NCBI GenBank assembly: GCA_025769875.1 | Contig: JAGFNK010001048.1 | Location: 1 to 15,707, forward strand | From: Russula earlei | Lineage: Eukaryota > Basidiomycota > Agaricomycetes > Russulales > Russulaceae | DNA: 15,707 nucleotides | Reading direction: 5' to 3' | In this document: piece by piece, positions 7,759 through 15,707 of the stretch | Position numbering within the stretch: position 1 is the stretch's first letter | Layout of the letters: the number at the start of each line of letters is the position of its first letter | The notes under the pieces: generated by a model | Database searches by the model: none | The model's input: the letters and a program-made list of their open reading frames with translations, nothing else | Told to the model about the DNA's origin: nothing | Translations under genes and position numbers: made by a program

Positions 7759-10700
7759 TCCGTGCGGCCTGGATTAGGAAACTAGATGACAAAGTGTACA
7801 TATCCAAAAGAAAATCAATGACCATCCAATTTTACATACATTCTGTCATTAAAAGGGCCGAAGCTATAGCCTTAGTCGACTCCAGAGCCACCAAAAACTT
7901 CCTTAATCAACAATATGCCCAAGAACTCCGACTGCCAATAAAAAGTATGGAGAAACCTCGCAAATTACTAAATGTCAACAGAACACCAAACAAAATAGGA
8001 AAGCTACAATACTATGTCAATCTAGATGTACAAACGGGTTGAAATAACACAAAAATGAGATTCTTCTTAGCCAACTTGGGAGAACATAAAGCCATACTAG
8101 GCTACCCATGGTTTGCTGCAGTACAACCAAACATCAACTGGGCCAGAGGATTGATCAATATGTCACATCTTCCCCTTATTTTCAAAACAGACAATACACA
8201 AAGTTGGTTAAAACTGACAAAACCCAGGTCCCCACCAATGGAAGAAGAAGACATATATATTGGCCGTATCATCATCAGCACTATGAACACTCCCGGAACC
8301 ACCACTATTCCGACACAATACCAATGGCACCATAAAGTCTTCAGCAAGGAAGCCGCCCAATGATTCCCTGAAGCACAGATTTGGGATCACACCATACAAC
8401 TCAAACCCGGAGCCCCATCTACATTACCAGGAAAGATATACCCGCTAACTCAAAGTGAACAAGAGGAGCTACGCAAATTCATGAAAGAACACTTGACAAA
8501 GGGGTACATCCGACCATCAAAATCTCCATATGCAGCACCCTTCTTCTTCATTAAAAAGAAGGATGGGAAACTCTGACCTGTACAAGACTATCAGAAATTA
8601 AATGAATGGACCATAATAAATCGGTATCCTCTACCCCTTATCCCACAATTGATCAACCATGTCAGAGGAAAAGAGAAGTTCACCAAATTTGACATCCGTT
8701 GGGGCTACAATAATGTACAGATCAAAGATGGCGACCAAAAAAACAGCAGCCTTCCTTACCAATGAAGGACTGTTCGAACCCACTGTCATGTTCTTCGGAC
8801 TTACTAATTCACTGGCTACCTTCCAAACTATGATGAATGCAATCTTTGAAGCAGAACTTCACGAAGGATGGCTTGTGATATATATGGATGACATCCTTAT
8901 TGCAACCACTAAAGATGACCCAAAACACAAAGAATATGTACATAGAATACTCAACCAATTGCAGAAACATGATTTATACCTCAAACCAGAAAAATGTCAA
9001 TTTGAGCAAAGCACCATCAAATTCCTGGGAGTAATACTACAAGGCAACACTATCCAAATGGATCCCAAAAAGGTGGCAAGCATATGACAATGGCTACCAC
9101 CAAGTAACCCCACGGAGATACGCATGTTCCTTGGATTCATGGGCTTCTACAGATACTTCATACCCAACTACTCAAGAATTGCACAACCACTGCTCAACCT
9201 TACAAAGAAAGCTACGCCATGGATATGGCAGAAATCCCAACAAGATGCATTTGAAACACTTAAAACACTAATGTGCAAAAGTCCAGTTCTCACACAACCG
9301 GACCAACACATCAGCGTATGGCGTGGGAGCCATACTCTCACAGGAGGGAGAATCGAAACCAAATCAACAACACAAACCAAAATGACACCCTATTGCATTT
9401 TATTCTGCAACATTTTCCCCAACAGAATGCAACTATGATATTTTTGAAAGGGAATTGTTAGCAGTCATCAAAGCTCTCACCCATTGGTGACCACACCTAG
9501 CTGGCATGCAACATCCTATCACACTACTTACTGATCACGCCAACCTCACTTACTGGGAAAACCCTTGAAAAGTAAACCAACATGTAGCCTGATGGTTCAT
9601 GGAATTACAAGACTACTGGCTAGAAATTAAACACGTACCAGGAAAGACCCACTCAGCAGCCAACATGCTATCTAGACCATTAACCAAAGACAGAGGGCAG
9701 AACAACAATGAAGATATGACAATACTACCACCCAAACTCTTTGTTAATACCATTTTAGTGGGATCAACTAAAGGATGTCTCAAACAAGCACAAGCCCAAC
9801 ACCAGACTTTACTCAAGAATTGGGCCTGGACGTATGGTATTAAAAGGGTCAAGGAACTCTGGCAACTAAATGGTAGAATGGTAGTACTGCCAGAACTTTC
9901 GATTAAGAGAAGACTATTACAAGAACTCCATGACGCCCCAACCGCAGGACATCCGGGTTGCAATGAAACTATCAAACAAGCAGCAACACTATACTGGTGG
10001 CCCGGGATGGCTCAATGGGTTAAAGATTACATAGTGGGATGTCCAACTAGTCAGCAAAACAAAATCCAAATGCACTCACCCTGAGTCCTGCTGTACCACA
10101 TCCCCACTAGTCAAGACTTGCTGCCATTTCAGCAAGTTGCCATGGACCTCATCACCCAATTACCCAAGAGTAATGGACATGACACCATTCTAACAATAGT
10201 CGAGCATGGAGCGTCCAGAGTGGCAATATTCCTCCCCTGCGCCACCTCGATAACTGGACCACAAATAACCCAAATGTATATGGACTACATCTATCGATGG
10301 TTTGGACTACCAGAAAAAGTAATAACTGATAGAGACTCACACTTCACATCACATTTTGGGAAAGCCCTTGCAGCACGCCTTGGTATAAATCAGAACTTAT
10401 CTACAGCATTCCATCCTAGGACCGATGGCTCATCTGAACGAGCAAACCAATGGATCAAACAGTATCTCTGCCTCATCACCCACAATCAAACCAACTGGAG
10501 CACCTGGTTACCCATCGCATCAGCAGTCTATAATGACAGGACCAACAGCACTATCAAGATGTTGCCATCAGAAGCACTACTCAGCTATAGAATCCAACTC
10601 CATCCACAACTAGGAGTTGCCACTAATAACGAATTCACTGAGACCTGCATGGTAACCCTTCAAAACAAACGGGCTCAAGCCATTGCCGCAATCAACCTCA

Positions 10701-11150
10701 TGGCACAGAATCACCCAGTGCCAGCGGATATGTATCACAAGGGACAAGAAGTGTGGCTAGAAGCCTCACACTTATCTCTACCATATCTAACCCCCAAACT
10801 AGCCCCTAAAAGACATGGACCATTCAAAATCCTACAAAAGGTGTCTCCAGTGGTGTATCAATTACAACTACCGGCAGCATGGCATATTCACGATGTCTTC
10901 CATGCCTCGCTTCTAACCCCGTATCGAGTCACACCAACCTACGGCGTAACCTTCACAGCGCCTCCACCCCATCTTCTTGAAGAAGAGGGACAACTAGAAC
11001 CTGAGGTTATCCTGAACCATTGACAAATCAGAAAACGACAGCAACTCCAGTATCTAGTGAAGTGGGCCAAATGTCCTATCAGCGATGCCACCTGGACAGA
11101 AGCGACAAACCCCACCTTATGGCCATTACTACCGAAGTATCACCAATCTC
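7713..11150 (+). pseudogene. pol: pol of Ty3 copy 2: protease, RT, RNase H, integrase, chromodomain
   Basis: Decayed Gag-Pol enzyme region; it opens in the -1 frame relative to gag after a TGA at 7710. Protease comes first, but its active site reads DSR instead of DSG (7878-7886). Reverse transcriptase (about 8440-9080) has the first catalytic Asp at 8691-8693 and YMDD at 8881-8892, split by a frameshift near 8729-8745. RNase H (about 9290-9680) has a deletion at 9306-9308 that removes the expected first Asp. Integrase has an HHCC zinc site whose last Cys is Ser (10049-10051) and an intact DX35E core: Asp 10145, Asp 10328, Glu 10436. A chromodomain (about 10990-11145, core YLVKWAKCPISDATW) would steer insertion to chromatin. 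In-frame TGAs: 8040, 8361, 8574, 9085, 9383, 9488, 9566, 9590, 10082, 11021. The frame then stays open to 12181, under ORF3. Confidence 0.92.
10990..11145 (+). other. chromodomain at Pol C-terminus
   Basis: The residues read EPEVILNH, then a TGA at 11021-11023, then QIRKRQQLQYLVKWAKCP and SDATWTEATN. Tyr, Trp and Trp sit at the expected methyl-lysine cage positions of the chromodomain pattern. Chromodomains mark chromoviruses, the Ty3 branch that inserts into heterochromatin. The TGA stands where Arg is usual. Confidence 0.85.
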
Positions 11151-11229
11151 AGAAACCCTGTCTACCCATACGTATAAAAACACCTACTTCTACACCTACC
11201 TCGACACAATTGAACACCTCTGTTTTAAC

Positions 11230-12123
11230 ATGTCCACCATCAGCATCTCCACCCCAGAAAGCCACATCTCCCCTCTCCCCTCTCCAACTAATCCCATCTC
11301 GCCCAGGATGCTCAGGACCATCCTGGACATGTACACTGATCTGTCCTCCCCTCAGTTGCGGCTCTTCATTGATGGTCTCCTCAAAACCATACAAGCCAGG
11401 GAGGTGGGCCAACAGGCCACGTCAGCTGACACCCAGCATCAACACGAGCGAGTCCTTGAACTTAAGTCACAAGTCACACGCTTGTCTCAACAACTACAGG
11501 AACGAGACCAGCCCCCCATTTACGCCCCAGAAGGCTTCAGATCAAATGATGGTCGCGCCCCCAACCTTCTCATCCCAATCCCAGGCAGGAATGGGACACG
11601 CACAGTCGCCCACTTCATACGCCATGATCAGGAGCGACCCACCTGGGCCCTGGGAGTGCTGGGAGACCAGCCAGAGGAACCACAATACGCAGCCCGTCTC
11701 ACCGCAGCTCCCATTAACGACATTAACCAGCCGACCAAAATCCTCCCCCCATGGTTTATCTTGCTCATCGGTGCCGACTCTGCCGAACTGCCCTACGTCC
11801 TTGAAGAGGCAGAACGCAACACAGACTGGGGAGTCATGGCAGACATCTTCTGTTATAATTCCCTCGACTCCCACCTCAGCGACTTACTCGTCAAACAAGA
11901 CATCCTCAAAGGGGACATATGGGGAACATGAGACGATTTATACTGCTGCCAATGTCGCCTCAAGAGGGCTAATGTGGCCACCCGACTCACTCACCTTGAG
12001 CTTCACGAGCCCCTGCAAGATGTGCCTGCACCTATCCGGGCAGGCTGGAGACGCTTTGGAGGAGGACATCCAACCTTTGCCGAGGGTGATGTCACCGGAG
12101 CTCATCATGTTGGACAAATCTAA
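11230..12123 (+). pseudogene. accessory ORF3 downstream of pol, function unknown, one TGA
   Basis: A third frame after the chromodomain, +2 relative to pol, starting at ATG 11230. It reads 233 residues to a TGA at 11929-11931, and clear protein-like sequence continues in the same frame to a TAA at 12121-12123 (298 codons in all). Residues 1-30 are Ser/Pro-rich. A helical segment follows (about 27-56, MLRTILDMYTDLSSPQLRLF onward), then a short coiled coil (about 72-95). The rest is a mixed globular-looking region, and the tail has a Cys cluster just past the TGA (LYCCQCRLKR). I see no signal peptide or membrane helix, so it is not envelope-like. The last codons and stop recur beside the LTR of copy 1 (2937-3000), which supports this frame as a real part of the family. 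The TGA again stands where CGA (Arg) is likely. Confidence 0.6.
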
Positions 12124-12137
12124 TGTCGACAGCGCAC

Positions 12138-12151
12138 AAAGAAGTGAGAAA
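12138..12151 (+). other. polypurine tract of Ty3 copy 2
   Basis: The purine run aaagaagtgagaaa lies immediately before the LTR start TGCCAGC. This is the expected place of the plus-strand primer for reverse transcription. Confidence 0.6.
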
Positions 12152-12385
12152 TGCCAGCAAAGCTTGGAGCTGGCACCCTGACATGGCACCAAAATAATCC
12201 CACATTCGTGTATATAACATGTAGCTTGCACACCATGTAGACCCCAAGTCAAATCTCCTGTCTCTTAGTCTCGTAGCCTCTCAATCATAGTCTCATTTCT
12301 GCTCACAAGCATTGGGAATGCTTACTTGTACATTGAACACTATTCAAATCTCTCATTATCATTGCTACCCCAAGTGACGGTGACA
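12152..12385 (+). repeat. 3' LTR of Ty3 copy 2 (234 bp)
   Basis: Starts TGCCAGC, ends GTGACA, and aligns end to end with 2703-2936. A TATATAA box lies at 12211-12217. Homology stops exactly at the terminal CA, so 12386 onward is flank. A small internal repeat (tgccagc...gctggca) lies at the very start. Confidence 0.82.
12211..12217 (+). promoter_or_regulatory. TATA box in 3' LTR
   Basis: TATATAA, conserved in the copy 1 LTR. It could drive read-out transcription into the flank at 12386 and beyond. Confidence 0.5.
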
Positions 12386-12470
12386 CATTGCCACCCCAGT
12401 CCTCATCTTGTGCACTGCTGCACCCATAGCCCCAGCCTCACCCACCAACATCTTAGCACTGCCTGCTACC

Positions 12471-13497
12471 TAAGGCTCAGCTCAGCCAACCATCACCACC
12501 ACACCCTCAGCCTTGTCCATTGCCTTGTCCACCATTGTTTCAGCCCCTGCTGTTGCCCCTGTCTTGACTCCTGCTAGCCCCATAGACTCTGCTGCCCCTG
12601 TCATATCTGTCTCCACCACATCAGCCTCCACCACTCTGTCCCTGCCATCTGCCATCACCTCTGTGTCACCCACTACCATCCCTGCTCTGTCTGTCTCTGC
12701 TGTCACCCCTGCTTTGCCTGTCTCCTTAGTCACACCCCCAGCCACTGTCTCAGCACCCACTGTATCAGTCTCAGTCATGCATGACACCAGCAATGAAGCA
12801 CCATCATCACCTCATGCCACCAGCACCACCCAAGAAGACCAAGGCCTTGGACCTGAGCCCAGCAATGCCACCCTGCAGAACAATCCACAATGCCACCATG
12901 CCATCACCACAGAAGAAGCCCCCACTGACAACATATTGCACCACACACCACCTCCCACATTGCCTCCCTGTCCATTTGCATGCCATTGTCCATGCCTGCC
13001 ACCACCACCTGCTATGGAGGCAACCTCAATGCCACAGCCAGAAGACATCAGCACAACAGTCACACAAGCCAGGCTTGCTGCCCACCATCCCTCCACCTCC
13101 GTCATGTATCGCCCCTCCCTTTGCATGTCAGCCCTGTCCACTGTATCACCAGCCACCTCCCCAGCTGGCCCTAGCACCAATTGGTGCCCCCTACACTTAT
13201 GGTTATGAACTCTCACTTGCTGCCCATGCTCCTGCTTCCCACCATGCTGCCATCTCTTGTCTGCCAACTGCTGTCTTGCTGCCATGCCTTGTAAAAGATG
13301 TTAATGAGGAACAAATAGAAGAACACCACAAAGAGTTCAATAATGAAGAACACACTGCCACCTCAGAGAAGCAGAAGCTGCCACCATCACAAGCTGTGCA
13401 CCACACATGCCAGACATGCAAATTTTGGAGCCAGAGGCCATTCTTGATGATTTCATGCATGCACAATGCCAAAATCTCCTCACAAGATGAAGATTGA
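12471..13497 (+). pseudogene. decayed Pro/Ser/Thr-rich coding-like frames, unrecognised
   Basis: I do not recognise this sequence. Positions 12471-13208 form an open frame with no early ATG, dominated by Ser, Thr, Pro, Ala and Val in its first 90 residues. From about 13050 the neighbouring frame reads more naturally (CPLYHQPPPQLALAPIGAPY, then an acidic, charged stretch around NEEQIEEHHKEFNNEEH) and ends at TGA 13495-13497. A frameshifted low-complexity gene would look like this. So would non-coding DNA with almost no CpG and few stops because of its composition: only two CpG occur from 12386 to 13500. No domain is visible, and I would not call a function. Confidence 0.25.
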
Positions 13498-13500
13498 CCA

Positions 13501-15302
13501 GGGATGGTCAAAATTTAACCCCTTGGGAGATGTAAGGTGTGTGAGCCCGCTGACTGGGAAACTCACATGACCTGCACTCACCCCCACCTCTCACACATCC
13601 CTCATCCATGCATCTTCACTTCCCTTCATCTTTTGTCTCCCTCTTCCTCTCATCTCCCTCGCCCATATGTCCTCCTTCCAATTTTCCTCCCTTCTCTTTC
13701 TCTTTCCATCTCACACACTCCTCTCAGATCAAGCCCCATGGACTCCACATGCCCCAACCTGGTGCACTACACCCCCACCACATGCCTATGCATGGACTCA
13801 GGTGACACATTTGCATCATCATTGCCACTGTAACATGCAATGGCATCTGCATGCATGCTGCATTCTCCACCTTATTAACATCCACACCACCACCACACCA
13901 CCCACATCTCCTTTGATCCCACCTCTCAATGCCCCCAACAATTTACTTCTATGTTCCATGTAATGCTAATATAGCTTGTATATTGTATTCTATGTACTAA
14001 AAAACTGGGTTCCTCCCATTTAACACCCAAAATTAAATACATGACTCCAATGCAATAAAATTGTCCTTCATTTGTTGTTATTTATTTTATAGTCATGTGT
14101 CAATATTACCATTTTAGGAAAGTCAGTGTGAGGGAGAGTAAGGGGACTTAAGGCTTTCAGCAAAAAAATCTATTAGATACATCAAGATACAGTATAATAA
14201 GTGCTATGAGAGTTGTTATGCTGATTGAGTTTGGATCAAGGGAGTACCTGTCCAAACAACATGGCAGTGTTAGTAATGGTTGCACAAATAGAAGTGAATT
14301 GCCATTCAGAAGGTAGCTAAAAGTCTTAGATACAGGAGGGAAGAGCTACAGCAAAAGATGATGAAAGGCAATCATAATTGCATCCCCCTTGGTCCAGGAG
14401 CACACCATGAGGAGCACAACACAAAGAGGTTGAGGGCTGTGAGCCCTTGTGTACAGTGTGTAGGCAGTGGTTGAGGTGGGCATGGGACAGTTGAGGCATG
14501 GCATCTTGATGTAGAGGGTTAAGGCCAGGCAACAGGCAAATGCATGTGATGGCATGGTGTGTGATGTTGGCTGGATGATGGAGGCAAAGAGGGGCCTTTG
14601 CTTTAGGGTGTGTTGGTTTGTTGGGAGAGGTGGGTGTGGGGATTGAGGGCACTGAAGAGGGTTGCAATGGCACGGTGTGCTGTTGGTGGCATGATCAAGG
14701 TGGCAAAGGAGTGGGGATGACAATGACAATACAATTGTGAGGGCTTGAAGGTGATGTGGTGGGAGGAAGGCAATAGTCAGTCATACAACCCTGATCATGT
14801 TGGGAACTTAACAAGCTCTGACACCTCTCCCCCACTATGACATTTCCATATATAGTAGCTTACAAAGATGTGGTCATGTGACAAATGTGGGCCAATAGTG
14901 AGAACCTACTGTGCTTAACCCAAGCTTCAGACAGACCCCTCAATCGGACAGTCACGGTTGTCACAACACCATGAATGGATTTCAACCTCCATATCAACCC
15001 TCGCACCCAATCCTCACCTCTAAACTCTGCATTTTGCTGACTACTATATTGATCATGAGTATATAGGCCTGATGATTGAAAGTATTAGTGTATTAAACTA
15101 TCACTGTGGATAAATGTTAGGTAATGAATGATTTTGGGTGTCAAAATTGAGCATTGTGCTGTGGATGCCAGCAGCATGTACGGAATGGCTTTCTCATCCT
15201 CATTCCCAGCACTTCATTTAGGTGGGCTTCATAACATGGGTTGCCTGCATGCCGGTGTTGAGATTATCATTGATTTGGTGTGTTACCACTACCCTGGGAC
15301 AT
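13501..15302. other. no supported gene; CpG-depleted flank
   Basis: Positions 13560-13740 are C/T-rich on the plus strand; 13960-14130 are AT-rich with an aataaa signal near 14056. Both strands from 14320 to 14760 carry composition-driven frames with no protein-like character. CpG is almost absent up to about 14940 and becomes more frequent toward 15300. No RNA gene was seen. Confidence 0.5.
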
Positions 15303-15707
15303 TGTGATGTAATCACAGCTCAGACCGTTGACGCATCGTTTTACACAGACCGGCATCACTGGCTTAGCTCAGGCGCATGACGTGCCAGATCATGCGGACC
15401 GCTCAGCTCATATGCTGAGATCTGCGTTACTTACAATGATAAGTTAATTGATGACAATTGGTAGCTAATAACCGATCCTTGTATGATCTTTGTTTCTTAT
15501 TGATGGTAGCTACTTGCAGTGTACTTAGAGATGCTCTGGAGTACTTAAGAGCGTTGTATTTCGATAGATCACTTCAGTCTTGTCTTACACAACTGAAGTG
15601 AGTACTTACTGTTTCCTATCTTATCTCTGCATCTAATCATGCGTTGTAGATATCTTGTGATAGGTATTACTGAATCATAGTCTTGTCTTACACAATACTG
15701 ATATATC
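15303..15707 (+). repeat. probable LTR of a copia-like element, cut by right edge
   Basis: The sequence starts TGTGATGTAATCACAGC just where CpG frequency jumps. It has LTR-like texture with no coding frame. The window ends in gatatatc, which would pair with the start if the next bases were ACA, giving TGTGAT...ATCACA ends and a length near 408 bp. That last step is inference. Inside are two identical 15-mers (15578-15592 and 15681-15695). No internal region is visible, so it could be a 5' LTR, a solo LTR or another repeat; the copia assignment rests on general resemblance. Confidence 0.45.
15571..15599. repeat. hairpin holding a duplicated 15-mer
   Basis: Arms acttcag and ctgaagt enclose tcttgtcttacacaa, and the same 15-mer recurs at 15681-15695 without the perfect arms. 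It may be a regulatory or structural repeat within the LTR. Confidence 0.7.

Larger units (their letters stand above)
6585..12385 (+). mobile_element. Ty3/gypsy retrotransposon copy 2, 5'-truncated
   Basis: Same family as copy 1. It runs from within the Gly-Gly-Pro tract of gag through pol, a chromodomain, an accessory ORF3 and a 234-bp 3' LTR. The 5' LTR, leader and first 60 or so gag codons are missing. All genes are broken: sixteen in-frame TGA codons, a 2-base deletion in reverse transcriptase near 8729-8745 and a deletion with frameshift in RNase H near 9306. Because the 5' end is gone, target-site duplication cannot be tested. This copy is non-autonomous, and without a 5' LTR it cannot make a proper genomic transcript. 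Confidence 0.93.

Noticed and set aside
7312..11931. TGA recoded as an amino acid, since all stops are TGA
   Set aside because: Copy 1 has ordinary CGA at five of the six comparable sites, and copy 2 also has frameshifts and lost catalytic residues, so decay explains it.
11938..12252. Minus-strand frame of 104 codons across the 3' LTR
   Set aside because: Shadow of ORF3 and the LTR, with no protein-like features of its own.
14326..14729. Two minus-strand frames of 115 and 127 codons
   Set aside because: His/Pro/Ser/Cys-rich output of CpG-free, TG/CA-rich DNA; two frames are equally open and neither looks like protein.
1..15707. CRISPR array, bacterial operon, riboswitch or tRNA
   Set aside because: No regularly spaced repeats, bacterial-type ribosome sites or cloverleaf sequence were seen; the content is eukaryotic transposons.

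Overview
The window reads as repeat-rich DNA from a filamentous basidiomycete, probably an agaricomycete. The evidence is chromodomain-type Ty3/gypsy retrotransposons with a Gly-Gly-Pro-rich Gag, a fungal-looking Tc1/mariner element, a probable copia LTR, and one short GT..AG intron candidate of fungal size. The organism call is inference; there is no rRNA, tRNA or recognisable host marker gene.

Layout. (1) Positions 1-2936, minus strand: 5' part of a Ty3/gypsy element. It has a 234-bp LTR at 2703-2936, an unusual leader of about 1 kb that holds a coding-like frame, a frameshifted gag, and the start of pol (protease) running off the left edge. Just outside the LTR (2937-3000) lie the last codons of a second, truncated copy. 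(2) 3001-3628: CpG-rich DNA without a recognised gene. (3) 3631-5250: a complete-looking Tc1 element with TA duplications, 218-bp terminal inverted repeats and a DD34E transposase spoiled by one TGA. (4) 5253-6584: unique DNA with a possible spliced gene on the minus strand. (5) 6585-12385, plus strand: a second copy of the same Ty3 family, 5'-truncated in gag but keeping gag, pol (protease, RT, RNase H, integrase, chromodomain), an accessory third ORF and the 234-bp 3' LTR. (6) 12386-15302: very CpG-poor DNA with a decayed Pro/Ser/Thr-rich frame and little else. (7) 15303-15707: probable LTR of a younger, CpG-rich, copia-like element cut by the right edge.

Nothing here looks like a working gene system; it is a graveyard of nested and neighbouring transposons. 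The clearest signal is the mode of decay. All sixteen in-frame stops in the second Ty3 copy are TGA. Where the first copy can be compared, five of six are CGA (Arg) there, and the sixth sits at an adjacent pair of codons that CpG deamination in both copies would explain. Together with the near absence of CpG from 12386 to 14940, this points to methyl-CpG deamination acting on some blocks and not others. The parts least explained by known families are the accessory ORF3 downstream of the chromodomain and the coding-like leader frame at 2206-2702.
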